From CAMLIZ01 sp036231905 (GTDB taxonomy: Bacteria > Pseudomonadota > Gammaproteobacteria > Burkholderiales > Burkholderiaceae_C): 64,000 nucleotides of DNA. Numbering within the stretch: position 1 is the first letter of the stretch; the number at the start of each line of letters is the position of its first letter. The notes below the pieces were generated by a model. The model ran no database searches, was not told the DNA's origin, and saw only the letters and a program-made list of their open reading frames with translations. The stretch covers positions 310,001-374,000 of the forward strand of contig NZ_JAZARE010000002.1 of NCBI RefSeq assembly GCF_036231905.1, in the 5' to 3' direction. This document shows, piece by piece, positions 26,340 through 35,096 of this stretch. Both the position numbers and the translations under genes were made by a program.

Positions 26340-27307
26340 GCAGTGCGTGGCTGCGGCTTAGGGCGCGCCCAGAACTCCATGCGGCCACTCTGCCGGGTGA
26401 TGCCGAGCAGCCAGCCCAGCCAGCGCCTCAACTTGCCGGCCTTGGGCGAATGCTTGAGCCAGCGGGCGAGGCGGAGCAGCCGCTGGCGGCCGTGGGCCTC
26501 AGCCTGCCACTCCAGGCTGTTGAGCAGGTTCATGGGATTGGGCTGCCAGTGCATCGCACAGAGCGTCCAGCCCGCTTTGTCCAGCAAGCGGCGCAGGCTG
26601 TCGGGCGTGTAGTGGTACAGATGCGCGGGCAGGTGCCAACCGTACCAGTATTCACCGAACACGCGACGCTCCAGCGCGCTGGCATCCGGGACCGCCGCCA
26701 CGAGGTAACCGTCGGGCCGGACCCATTCATGCATCTTGCGCAGGCCCGCCAGCGGCTCGTGCAGATGCTCCAGCACCATCCAGGCGGCGATCACGTCCGC
26801 CTTTTCCTGCGGCGGAGTTGCCGTTTCCAGCGAGCCGGTACGCACGTTCAGCCCGCGCTCACGCGCCTTCTGTGCCGCGGCGGGCGAAAACTCGATCCCC
26901 TCGACGGTCCAGCCCTTCGCCTGCATCTCCAGCAGGTAAGCACCGCCCGCACTGCCGACTTCGAGCATGCGGCCCGGCGCAATGTCAGGAATGCGTCGCA
27001 CGTCCTTGCCCAGCCAGCGGTTCCAGCGCGCCTTGAAGCGGCGATGCCAGGTGCTGGGCTTCACCTTGATGACCGGCGCGGTCATGTAAGGCCCGTAGTC
27101 GTCGGGATAGTAGGCTCCGATCGCATCGGCCGTGGGCCGCGGGTCGGTGCGCATCAGGCCGCAGCCGGTGCACTGCACCACCGTGAATCGACCTGGCAGG
27201 CCGTGCAAACGGTCCTGGCCCTCGGTCACCGGCCGGTCGGACGGCGCGCAGCCGTTAGGGCAAGGCCGACTTTCGAGAACGACGCCGTCCAAGTGCGGAG
27301 AACTCAT
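26336..27307 (-). CDS. SAM-dependent methyltransferase with N-terminal zinc-ribbon-like cysteines
   Basis: A 323-residue class I methyltransferase. The N-terminal region has paired cysteines (CPNGC, then CTGCGLMRTDPRP) and the YYPDDYGPY element seen in sugar and surface-glycan methyltransferases. The SAM motif is MLEVGSAGGAYLLEMQAKGW, and post-motif elements include AWMVLEHLHEPLAGL. It heads the four-gene minus-strand operon that continues with two glycosyltransferases and the Asp-Asp-Gly protein, so it likely methylates a sugar or glycan end. A frame running upstream to 28324 lies antisense within the patatin gene and is not used. Confidence 0.85.
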   Translation of the reverse strand: MSSPHLDGVVLESRPCPNGCAPSDRPVTEGQDRLHGLPGRFTVVQCTGCGLMRTDPRPTADAIGAYYPDDYGPYMTAPVIKVKPSTWHRRFKARWNRWLGKDVRRIPDIAPGRMLEVGSAGGAYLLEMQAKGWTVEGIEFSPAAAQKARERGLNVRTGSLETATPPQEKADVIAAWMVLEHLHEPLAGLRKMHEWVRPDGYLVAAVPDASALERRVFGEYWYGWHLPAHLYHYTPDSLRRLLDKAGWTLCAMHWQPNPMNLLNSLEWQAEAHGRQRLLRLARWLKHSPKAGKLRRWLGWLLGITRQSGRMEFWARPKPQPRTA

Positions 27308-27315
27308 GAGCCCGG

Positions 27316-27322
27316 TAGTATA
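27316..27322. promoter_or_regulatory. Overlapping divergent -10-like elements
   Basis: TAGTAT (27316-27321, plus) and TATACT (27322-27317, minus) overlap in the 24-base gap between the divergent methyltransferase and HhH genes. Each is 9-10 bases from its start codon, leaving no room for a ribosome binding site. No good -35 hexamers are visible. Confidence 0.4.
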
Positions 27323-27331
27323 GGTTCCACC

Positions 27332-27646
27332 ATGCAGCCTCCCCGCCCTGCCGCGCTTGTCCTGCTGCTTGCAGCCATGGCCTTGCCGCTGCCCGCCGTG
27401 GAGCTGAACGACGCCAGCCGGGCCGAGCTCGAACGCGTCAAGGGCATCGGCCCGGAGCTGTCCGATCGCATCCTCGCGCAGCGTGCCGTTCGCGCCTTCG
27501 AGGGCTGGGCGGACCTGATGCGCAGAGTACCCGGTGTGGGAGCCCGCAGCGCCCAGCGCCTGGCGGCCCAGGGCCTCACCGTGGCAGGCCAGCCTTATGC
27601 GCCCACGCCTGCGGCCAGCAGCCCTTCGGTCGATGCCGCGCGCTGA
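27332..27646 (+). CDS. ComEA-like helix-hairpin-helix protein
   Basis: A 104-residue exported protein. Residues 1-22 are a signal peptide (PAALVLLLAAMALPLPA). The rest forms two helix-hairpin-helix elements: ELNDASRAELERVKGIGPELSDRI and FEGWADLMRRVPGVGARSAQRL. This is the DNA-binding domain of the competence protein ComEA, which holds incoming DNA in the periplasm; whether this strain is competent is unknown. Its 3' end overlaps the convergent patatin gene by 52 bases. Confidence 0.85.
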   Translation: MQPPRPAALVLLLAAMALPLPAVELNDASRAELERVKGIGPELSDRILAQRAVRAFEGWADLMRRVPGVGARSAQRLAAQGLTVAGQPYAPTPAASSPSVDAAR

Positions 27647-28860
27647 GCCGGCGTGGCACCACGCTGGTCCCACCCAAAAAACGCCGCCACCTCCTCCCGC
27701 CGTGCGAACGTGTCCGCTTCGCCCAACGCGATCAGCTCCCGCGTGAACGGCGCTTCGAACAGCAGGTAGCTGGCCAGCGCCGAGCCGCGCGCTTCGTGCC
27801 CGTGCTCCGGGCTGGACACACCCACCCCGCGCAACAGCGCACGCACCGCGGGTGGCAGGTTGGCGATGTGGCGGGCGGCGATGTCGTCCAGGCGCTGGCT
27901 GGGGGCGATCACCAGCACCTCGATCGGCCGCAGGCTGGTCTTGGCGCGCGCTTCGGGCGACAGCAGCGACAGCGTGTTGTTGATGCGCTGCAGGCGCTCG
28001 ATGTCCACCGCCAGTGCGTCCAGGAAGATGTTGGACAGCGCATGGCCGGCGATCTGCGCGAGCGAGGGGTATTCGGTGGCGGCGCGGCGCTCGCCGGGCG
28101 GTTCGTGCATGCGGCCCGCGCCGATGACCAGCACCTTCTCGGCACCCAGGTGCACCGCCGGTGAGATCGGCGCGGCCTGGCGCATGGAGCCGTCGCCGAA
28201 GTACTCGGTCTGGCCCTCCACACTCAGTGGCACCGCCGGGAACACGAAGGGAATCGCCGAGGACGCCAGCAGGTGCGCCATGGTGATCTGGCTCTTCACC
28301 GCGATGCGCTGCGAGCGATTCCACGGCAGGAAGTCGCGCACCGCGTCGTAGAAGGTGACGTGGAAGCCGGAGCTGTAGCTGGAGCCGGTGACCGCCAGCG
28401 CTTGCAAGTGGCCGCCTTCCATCACCTCATGCAGGCGCTCCAGGTGCACCATGCGCTTGAGCAGGTCGTGCAGGGGCGAGTTGTCCAGCAGCGAGCGCGG
28501 CCGCATGCGGCGCCAGCGCGCAATGATCCAGCCGATGGACCAAAGGGTGAGCCAGCGCGCACCGGTGCGGATGACGCCCAGCGAATCCGCGCGGTACACC
28601 TGCTCGGCCTGGAAGTTGGACCACACCTCCGCCAGCCCGGCGACCGCCAGGTCGAAGTGGTCGGCATGGCAGGCCAGGGCGGCGGCGTTGATCGCGCCGG
28701 CCGAGGTGCCGGCGATCACTGGAAAGGGGTTGCCCGAAGGCGCCTTGCAGTCGCGGCGGATGCGCGACACCGCCTTGAGCACCCCCACCTGGTAGGCCGC
28801 ACGTGCGCCGCCTCCGGTGAGGATCAGGCCGGTCAGCGGCTTCGAGGTGGCAGGCTGCAT
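27595..28860 (-). CDS. Patatin-like phospholipase
   Basis: A 421-residue patatin-fold acyl hydrolase. The oxyanion-hole stretch GGGARAAYQVGVL (about 16-28) precedes the nucleophile elbow GTSAG (51-55) with Ser53. The catalytic Asp is Asp223 in FGDGS. A hydrophobic, Arg-rich segment (about 103-121) may lie on the membrane. No signal peptide is seen, so it is likely cytoplasmic or attached to the inner membrane. The C-terminal 150 residues are specific to this bacterial subfamily. It would release fatty acids from phospholipids; the physiological substrate is unknown. Confidence 0.9.
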   Translation of the reverse strand: MQPATSKPLTGLILTGGGARAAYQVGVLKAVSRIRRDCKAPSGNPFPVIAGTSAGAINAAALACHADHFDLAVAGLAEVWSNFQAEQVYRADSLGVIRTGARWLTLWSIGWIIARWRRMRPRSLLDNSPLHDLLKRMVHLERLHEVMEGGHLQALAVTGSSYSSGFHVTFYDAVRDFLPWNRSQRIAVKSQITMAHLLASSAIPFVFPAVPLSVEGQTEYFGDGSMRQAAPISPAVHLGAEKVLVIGAGRMHEPPGERRAATEYPSLAQIAGHALSNIFLDALAVDIERLQRINNTLSLLSPEARAKTSLRPIEVLVIAPSQRLDDIAARHIANLPPAVRALLRGVGVSSPEHGHEARGSALASYLLFEAPFTRELIALGEADTFARREEVAAFFGWDQRGATPAQRAASTEGLLAAGVGA

Positions 28861-28972
28861 GGGCAGCAGTGTGGCAGCGGCTGCCGCACCGAAGGATCAG
28901 GGTCAGCCCGGCGGGCGTGGCGACACGGCATCAAAACCCGTCAATACCGCACACCCCCAGGCGGCGCATCCC

Positions 28973-29395
28973 TCAGTCGTGCTTGCCGTGCCCCTTGCCT
29001 TTGCCCTTGCCATGGCCGTGACCGTGGCCTTCGCCACCATCGTGGTCGTCGCCCTGGCGCACCACGTAGTGTTGCTGGTAGTAGGTGTCACGCACGAAGT
29101 AGACCGGCTGGCCGCAGGCGTTGTACTTGTGGCAATGCTTGGACCACTTCTTCTCGTGGCCGGGCGGCACATGCAGGTAGATCGGCTGCTGCACCACCTG
29201 CACCGGCGGCCGGGCAATGATCACCGGCTGGGCGTAGACCAGCGCCACCGGGGGGGGCGGCTGGTTGATGTCCACACGGCCGTAGAAACCCGGCTGGTTG
29301 ACCGACACAGACACGCCCACATCGGCGGCAAACACAGGGCTGGCCGTGGTGGCGGCAGCGCCGGCGGCGGCGAGGACAAGCAGGAGTTTTTTCAT
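28973..29395 (-). CDS. Small exported protein with His/Gly/Lys-rich tail
   Basis: A 140-residue protein. The signal peptide is MKKLLLVLAAAGAAATTASPVFAA. The mature part has a Pro/Val/Gln-rich section (VYAQPVIIARPPVQVVQQP), a conserved-looking core LHVPPGHEKKWSKHC with two cysteines, and a tail alternating Gly, His and Lys ending HGKHD. The start at 29395 is set by the signal peptide. The tail could bind metal ions or nucleic acid. I recognise similar hypothetical proteins in Burkholderiales but no function. Confidence 0.75.
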   Translation of the reverse strand: MKKLLLVLAAAGAAATTASPVFAADVGVSVSVNQPGFYGRVDINQPPPPVALVYAQPVIIARPPVQVVQQPIYLHVPPGHEKKWSKHCHKYNACGQPVYFVRDTYYQQHYVVRQGDDHDGGEGHGHGHGKGKGKGHGKHD

Positions 29396-29513
29396 GGGAT
29401 GAGCGCAACGACAGTGAGGCTGGTGCATTGTTCAACGCCCGGATCAGCCCGACTGCCGACAGCAGCCACACTTCTTCACGAAAGGCGCCGCTGTTGCCGG
29501 CTGTTTCAGCGCT

Positions 29514-32500
29514 TCAGCCCGCTTCGTACACCAACTGCGCGGCACCGTGGGCTGCCTGCTGCCAGCGCAGCAGCGCGGCATCGCTGGGGAAGAAGCGGCC
29601 CTCGTCGCCAAGATCAAGTTCTCCGACCGCACCCTCGCGCTGCAGCATCAGCCGCACGGTGAGCCCTTGCACCAGGTCGCCCTGTTCGGTGGCCTCGCGC
29701 TTGGGCGGGAACTCCCGCAGCAGCTGCTGCACCGGTGGCACCGTGCCATTGACCGCCACGCGCAGGTAGCGGGCGAAGCGGCAGCGCGCCGCCGCCAGGC
29801 TCCACACCTGCATCACGTTCAGCCGCAGGCCGCCGGAGAACCGGTCCGGCTGCACCTTGCCCTGCACGATGATGAGCTCGTCGTCCTTCAGCAGGTCCTT
29901 GTTCGCATCGAGCAGCTTCTCGTCCGCCACCGCCTCGATGAACTCGCTTTTGTCGTCGAGCTTGAAGATCGCCACCCGGCCGCGCTGGCCGTTGACGATG
30001 CGCAAATCGCCCACGATGCCGGCCAGCATCTGCGGCTCGCGGCTGTCCACCAGGTCGGCGATCTGGCGGCGCACGAACTGGCGCACCTCACCCTCGCTCT
30101 GGTCGAACATGTGGCCCGACAGGTAAAAGCCGATCGCCGTCTTCTCCAGCGTCAGCCGCTCCTTGATGCTCCAGGGCTCCACGTCCACCAGCGCCGGCTC
30201 CTGGGTGGAGGCGGCATGCGAGTCGCCAAAGTCGAACAGGCCGCCCTGGTCCACGTGCGCAGCCTGGGAATCCGCCCATTCGAACGCAAGCGACACGCTC
30301 GCCAGGGTGCTCGCGCGGTCCGGGTGCAGCAGGTCGAAGGCACCGGCCTTGATCAAGGCTTCCACCACGCGCTTGTTGATGCGGCTGCGGTCCACCCGCG
30401 CGCAGAAGTCGAAGAGGCTGCGGAACGGCCCGCCGCCGGAGCCGTCCTTGCCGTCGCGGGCCGCGACGATGGCCTCGATCGCGCCCTGCCCCGTGCCCTT
30501 CACCGCGCCGAGCCCGTAGCGAATGAGCTTTCGGTTCACCGGCTCGAAGCGGTGGACCCCAGTGTTCACGTTCGGCGGCTCGAAGGTGATGCCGAAGTTC
30601 TTCGCATCGTTGAGCAACACCTTGAGCTTGTCGGTGTCGTCCATTTCGATGGTCATGTTCGCGGCAAAGAACTCGGCCGTGAAATGCACCTTGAGCCAGG
30701 CGGTGTGGTACGCCAGCAGCGAGTAGGCGGCGGCGTGCGACTTGTTGAAGCCGTAGCCCGCGAACTTTTCCATCAGGTCGAAGACCTCGTCGGCCTTCTC
30801 CTGGCTGATGCCCTTCTTGGCCGCGCCCTCACGGAAGATCTCGCGGTGCTTGGCCATCTCCTCGGGCTTCTTCTTGCCCATGGCCCGGCGCAGCATGTCG
30901 GCGCCGCCGAGCGAATAGCCGCCCAGCACCTGCGCCGTCTGCATCACCTGCTCCTGGTAGACCATGATCCCGTAGGTCTCGGCCAGCACCGGTTCGGCCA
31001 GCGGATGCGGATACTCCACCGGCTCCTTGCCGTGCTTGCGCGCGACGAAGGTGGGGATCAGGTCCATCGGGCCCGGCCGGTACAGCGCGTTAAGCGCGAT
31101 CAGGTCTTCCAGGCGGTTGGGCTTGGCGTCGCGCAGCATGCCCTGCATGCCGCGGCTTTCAAACTGGAACACCGCTTCGGTCAGGCCGTCGGAGAACAGC
31201 TTGTAGACCCGCGGGTCGTCCAGCGGAATCGTCTCGAACTGGAAGTCCTTCTGCTCCGGGTAGCGGGCGACGATGAACTCCTTGGCGAGCTCCAGGATCG
31301 TGAGCGTGGCCAGGCCCAGGAAGTCGAACTTCACCAGGCCGATCGCCTCCACGTCGTCCTTGTCGTACTGGCTCACCGCGGAGTCGCTGCCGGGCTGCTG
31401 GTAGAGCGGGCAGAAGTCGGTGATCTTGCCGGGCGCGATCAGCACGCCGCCGGCGTGCATGCCGATGTTGCGCACCATGCCTTCCACGCGCGCGGCCAGC
31501 TCCAGCAGCGCCGCCACTTCCTCTTCGGCGGCTTCGCGCTGCTCGAGCTCCGGCGCTTCCTTGCGGGCGTAGATGATCCCCGGGTCCGGCTTCTCGGGCA
31601 CCTTGGCCAGGGTGACGGTTTTCCCCGGAGGCGCCGGGATCAGCTTGGCGATGGAATCGACGTGGCCGTAGCCCATGCCGAGCACGCGGCCCACGTCGCG
31701 CAGCGCGGCCTTGGCCGCCATGGTGCCGAAGGTGGCGATCTGGCTCACCGCCTCGCGGCCGTACTTGTCCTTCACGTACTCGATCACGCGGTCGCGGTTG
31801 CCCTGGCAGAAGTCCACGTCGAAGTCGGGCATGGACACGCGCTCCGGGTTCAGGAAACGCTCGAACAGCAGGTTGTACTGCAGCGGGTCCAGGTCGGTGA
31901 TCTTCAGGGCGTAGGCCACCAGCGAGCCGGCGCCGGAGCCGCGGCCAGGCCCCACCGGGCAGCCGTTGTTCTTGGCCCAGAGAATGAAGTCCGACACGAT
32001 CAGGAAATAGCCCGGGAAGCCCATCTTCAGGATGGTGCCAATCTCGAACTCCAGTCGCTCCACGTAGCGCGGGCGCTGTTTGTCCCGCTCGGCCGCGTCG
32101 GGGTACAGCAGCTGCAGCCGATCTTCCAGACCTTCGAAGGACGCCTGGCGGAAGTAGGCCTCGATCGGCATGCCGTTCGGCGTGGGAAAGTCCGGCAGCC
32201 GTGGCTTGCCCAGCACCAGCGTGAGGTTGCAACGCCGGGCGATCTCGGTGGTGTTGGCCACGGCCGAGGGCACATCGGCGAACAGCGCCTCCATCTGCGC
32301 CTGGGTCTTGAAGTACTGCTCTCGCGTGAAGCGTTTCACGCGGCGCGGGTCGGCCAGGGTTTCGCCTTGTGCAATGCAGACCCGGGCCTCATGCGCCTCG
32401 AAATCATCCGGCGCCAGGAACTGCACGGGATGCGTGGCCACCACCGGCAGCTTCAGCTCCGCGGCCAGCGGCACGGTGGCGCGCACATGCGCTTCGTTGT

Positions 32501-33020
32501 TGGGCAGGCCGGCACGCTGCAGCTCCAGGTAGAAGCGGCCGGGAAACAGCTCGCCCAGCCGCTGCGCCGAGGTGGCCGCGCGCTTGCGGTCACCGGCCAG
32601 CAGCGCCTGCCCCACCACGCCGCCCTCGGCGCCGGACAGCACGATCAGCCCGCTGCCCAGCTCCTGCAGCCAGTCCCACTTGATCCAGGCCTGGGCGCGC
32701 TGCGCATTGCGCGTCCAGCCGCGCGCCAGCAGCTCCGACAGGTTGTGATAGCCCTCGCTGCTTTGCACCAGCAGCGCCAGCCGGCTGGGCAGCTTGTCGC
32801 CCGGCTCCGGCTCCATCCACACGTCGGCACCGATGATCGGCTTGACGCCTTTCTTGCGGCAGGCCGTATAGAACTTCACCGCGCCGAACAGGTTGTTCAG
32901 GTCGGTGATCGCCAGTGCCACCTGGGCGTCGTCGCGGGCCGCGCCGGCCGCATCGTCGATGCGCAGGGTGCCGTCGACGACTGAAAATTCGGTGTGGGTG
33001 CGCAGGTGGACGAAGGGCAT
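29514..33020 (-). CDS. dnaE: DNA polymerase III subunit alpha
   Basis: A 1168-residue C-family replicative polymerase. The PHP domain starts at HLRTHTEFSVVDG (about 5-17). Two catalytic aspartates lie in PDFDVDFCQGNRD (about residue 400). Further on are the fingers and beta-binding regions, a helix-hairpin-helix (YGFNKSHAAAYSLLAYHTAW) and an OB domain near residues 1000-1080 (AGIVGDLRIVNGQRGRVAIF). It copies the chromosome within the holoenzyme. Length is normal for DnaE1. TACAAT ends seven bases before its ATG. The 118 bases between its stop and the His-rich gene hold nothing I recognise. Confidence 0.98.
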   Translation of the reverse strand: MPFVHLRTHTEFSVVDGTLRIDDAAGAARDDAQVALAITDLNNLFGAVKFYTACRKKGVKPIIGADVWMEPEPGDKLPSRLALLVQSSEGYHNLSELLARGWTRNAQRAQAWIKWDWLQELGSGLIVLSGAEGGVVGQALLAGDRKRAATSAQRLGELFPGRFYLELQRAGLPNNEAHVRATVPLAAELKLPVVATHPVQFLAPDDFEAHEARVCIAQGETLADPRRVKRFTREQYFKTQAQMEALFADVPSAVANTTEIARRCNLTLVLGKPRLPDFPTPNGMPIEAYFRQASFEGLEDRLQLLYPDAAERDKQRPRYVERLEFEIGTILKMGFPGYFLIVSDFILWAKNNGCPVGPGRGSGAGSLVAYALKITDLDPLQYNLLFERFLNPERVSMPDFDVDFCQGNRDRVIEYVKDKYGREAVSQIATFGTMAAKAALRDVGRVLGMGYGHVDSIAKLIPAPPGKTVTLAKVPEKPDPGIIYARKEAPELEQREAAEEEVAALLELAARVEGMVRNIGMHAGGVLIAPGKITDFCPLYQQPGSDSAVSQYDKDDVEAIGLVKFDFLGLATLTILELAKEFIVARYPEQKDFQFETIPLDDPRVYKLFSDGLTEAVFQFESRGMQGMLRDAKPNRLEDLIALNALYRPGPMDLIPTFVARKHGKEPVEYPHPLAEPVLAETYGIMVYQEQVMQTAQVLGGYSLGGADMLRRAMGKKKPEEMAKHREIFREGAAKKGISQEKADEVFDLMEKFAGYGFNKSHAAAYSLLAYHTAWLKVHFTAEFFAANMTIEMDDTDKLKVLLNDAKNFGITFEPPNVNTGVHRFEPVNRKLIRYGLGAVKGTGQGAIEAIVAARDGKDGSGGGPFRSLFDFCARVDRSRINKRVVEALIKAGAFDLLHPDRASTLASVSLAFEWADSQAAHVDQGGLFDFGDSHAASTQEPALVDVEPWSIKERLTLEKTAIGFYLSGHMFDQSEGEVRQFVRRQIADLVDSREPQMLAGIVGDLRIVNGQRGRVAIFKLDDKSEFIEAVADEKLLDANKDLLKDDELIIVQGKVQPDRFSGGLRLNVMQVWSLAAARCRFARYLRVAVNGTVPPVQQLLREFPPKREATEQGDLVQGLTVRLMLQREGAVGELDLGDEGRFFPSDAALLRWQQAAHGAAQLVYEAG

Positions 33021-33027
33021 TCACCGG

Positions 33028-33033
33028 ATTGTA
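33028..33033 (-). promoter_or_regulatory. Candidate -10 element close to the dnaE start
   Basis: TACAAT on the minus strand lies seven bases upstream of the dnaE ATG. Transcription would begin at or next to the ATG, giving a leaderless message; no ribosome binding site is visible. A -35 hexamer is not evident. Confidence 0.4.
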
Positions 33034-33129
33034 GAGAGCCGTTTCGCAGGCACCTTCCGTGCGCTTCCCAGGTATCGGGATTGCCGCGCTTCTCCCATGT
33101 GACCCCCCGACACATGACTGGAGACTGGC

Positions 33130-34293
33130 ATGGCACTCAATCTCTTCGACACACGCGGCTGTCCGCTGGACAAGCAGCGCTTCACCTGGCGCGACCTGGT
33201 GCAAAAGCCGATCAGCAAGCTCGACGACGACGCCTATACGCGCGTGCGCATCATCCTGATGAACGGGCTGGAAATGGAAGCCTCGCGCTTCTCGCATTCG
33301 TGCGCCCGCATGAACCGGGTGCTGCAGCCGGCACTGGCGCGCATCCGGCGCGTGGAGCAGCACCAGGCCACGATGATCAACTGGCTGATCGGCGCGGACC
33401 ATTCTCCGCTGGAGACCACCATCGCCTACGAGCAGGTGGCGATCGACGTCACCGCCGGCGTGGCGCTGCGCGAGCCCGACCCCTACCTGGCGCAGGTGTA
33501 CCGCTTCGGTCTGCTGGAGGACTTTGACCACATGTACCGCTACTCCGCCCTGCTGGACCGGCTGGAGGGCAAGGACGCCAACAACATCCTGCAGAGCTAC
33601 ACCGACATCCTGCCTGGCCGGCCCACGATCGAGGAGCACCGGGACCCCGACGACGACCTGCGCGAGCCGTACAGCCGGGTGGCGGCCGACCCGCTGTCCA
33701 AGCTGCATGCGCTGACCATCATGGCGGCCGAGCAGCAGACCCACAACTACTACATGAACATCGGCCCGCTGTTCGCCGACCCGGTGGCGCGCCAGCTCTA
33801 CGCCGAGATCGCCTCCATCGAGGAGCAGCACACCACGCAGTACGAATCCATCATCGATCCGGACGAGAGCTGGCTCGAGAAGTGGCTGCTGCACGAGGCG
33901 ATGGAGGTCTACAACTACCACGGCTGCGTGCAGCAGGAGACCAACCCGCGCATCCGGGCCATCTGGGAGCGCTTCCTGGACTACGAGCTGGGCCAGCTGC
34001 ACCACGTGGTCAAACTGTTCGAGCAGCACGAGCGGCGCGATGCGGCCGAGGTGCTGCCCCAGGTGCTGCCCGATCCGATCCCGATCCAGTCGCAACGCGA
34101 GTTCGTGCGCGAGGTGCTCGCCAAGGAGGTGGACCTGCGCGCCAACGGCAGCCAGTTCGTCGACAAGGGGCAGGAGAGCCCGCTGTCGCTGGACTACCGC
34201 ATGCAGCTCAATTCCGAAGGCTCGCCCTCCGAGCTGGTGGCCGTGGGCTACCGCTGGACCGCCGGCACCGAGCTCAATCGCAACGCCGCCTGA
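33130..34293 (+). CDS. Ferritin-like protein, long form (function unknown)
   Basis: A 387-residue soluble protein without a signal peptide. Its helices carry carboxylate/His sets like those of ferritin-like di-iron bundles. The C-terminal half has E201-x3-H205, E231-x2-H234, H255-E256-x2-E259 and E286 with H291. The N-terminal half has E130-x3-H134 and other acidic helices, so it may hold two bundles. The last 70 residues look like a beta-rich extension. A GGAGA site precedes the ATG. Twelve bases separate it from a second, shorter ferritin-like gene. A named family is not known to me; an iron, oxygen or stress role is inference. Confidence 0.7.
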   Translation: MALNLFDTRGCPLDKQRFTWRDLVQKPISKLDDDAYTRVRIILMNGLEMEASRFSHSCARMNRVLQPALARIRRVEQHQATMINWLIGADHSPLETTIAYEQVAIDVTAGVALREPDPYLAQVYRFGLLEDFDHMYRYSALLDRLEGKDANNILQSYTDILPGRPTIEEHRDPDDDLREPYSRVAADPLSKLHALTIMAAEQQTHNYYMNIGPLFADPVARQLYAEIASIEEQHTTQYESIIDPDESWLEKWLLHEAMEVYNYHGCVQQETNPRIRAIWERFLDYELGQLHHVVKLFEQHERRDAAEVLPQVLPDPIPIQSQREFVREVLAKEVDLRANGSQFVDKGQESPLSLDYRMQLNSEGSPSELVAVGYRWTAGTELNRNAA

Positions 34294-34305
34294 GGAGACA
34301 CCATC

Positions 34306-35064
34306 ATGGAACAACACACCCCCCTGGGACGCAACCGCACCGGCGTGCAGATGTCGCCCATCGACGCAAGGTCCATGGAACACGCCAGCGACCGGCTGCC
34401 TGCCGACGCCTTTGCCGCCGAAGCGGGCCTGGCCAGCGTTCGCCGGCCCTACATCGAGGACTCCGAAGGCCTGGGCTCCGTGCCGGTGCCCGGCACCTTG
34501 AAGGGCACGCTGGCTTCCGCGGCCGACATGCTCAAGGGCAGACATCCGCAGGTGCTGGTGGACAAGCTGGGCGAGCGCCTGGCCTTCGAGCGCGGCGGCA
34601 CCCGCCTGTACGACGCGCTGCTCATCAAGTGCGAAGCCGCGCCCGAGGTGCTGCCGGCTGGCGCGCTGGACACGCTGCGCCGCTTCCGCGAGGAGGAAGC
34701 GCAGCACTTCGCGCTGGTGGTCGAGGCGATCAAGAGCATCGGTGCCGACCCCACCGCGCAAACACCCTGCGCGGACCTGGTGGGCGTGGAAAGCATGGGG
34801 CTCATGCAGGCGATGAACGACCCTCGCACCACGGTGCCGCAATGCCTGCACGTGGTGCTGGACGCGGAGCTGCTGGACAACGCGGGCTGGGAGATGCTGA
34901 TCGGCCTGGCCCAGTCGCTGGGCCATGATGAGATGGCGCAGCGATTCCAGCTGGCGCTGGACCAGGAGGCTGACCACCTGCAGCAGGTGCGCGCCTGGGC
35001 CGAGCAGCTCACGCTGCAGGACGCCGCCCGTCGCCACGAGGCGGGCGACGGCACGCGGCACTAG
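34306..35064 (+). CDS. Ferritin-like protein, short form (function unknown)
   Basis: A 252-residue protein with a clear ferritin-type ligand order. E95 is in AFERGG, E131-x2-H134 in EEEAQHF, E188 in LDAELLDN and E221-x2-H224 in DQEADHL. This Glu, Glu-x2-His, Glu, Glu-x2-His pattern is that of di-iron four-helix bundles. The first 60 residues are polar and probably disordered. TGAGGAGACACC just before the ATG holds both the previous stop and the ribosome binding site, so the pair is an operon. It may oxidise or store iron, or detoxify peroxide; no activity can be named from sequence. Confidence 0.78.
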   Translation: MEQHTPLGRNRTGVQMSPIDARSMEHASDRLPADAFAAEAGLASVRRPYIEDSEGLGSVPVPGTLKGTLASAADMLKGRHPQVLVDKLGERLAFERGGTRLYDALLIKCEAAPEVLPAGALDTLRRFREEEAQHFALVVEAIKSIGADPTAQTPCADLVGVESMGLMQAMNDPRTTVPQCLHVVLDAELLDNAGWEMLIGLAQSLGHDEMAQRFQLALDQEADHLQQVRAWAEQLTLQDAARRHEAGDGTRH

Positions 35065-35081
35065 GCGCCTGAGCCCCTTCC

Positions 35082-35087
35082 TACAAT
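35082..35087 (+). promoter_or_regulatory. Candidate -10 element close to the trhO start
   Basis: TACAAT lies nine bases before the trhO ATG, with no ribosome binding site between. This suggests a leaderless message. No -35 hexamer is evident. Confidence 0.4.
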
Positions 35088-35096
35088 GCGCGGGCC

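Noticed and set aside
29547..32984. Open frame of about 1145 codons opposite dnaE
   Set aside because: It exactly mirrors the polymerase gene. Its translation is a His/Gln/Leu/Val-rich mixture without domains, as expected for the antisense frame of a high-GC gene. Similar mirror frames opposite gyrA (4533-6938), aroA-cmk (10673-13120), rpsA (13140-15020) and the S9 peptidase gene (35713-38082) were rejected for the same reason.
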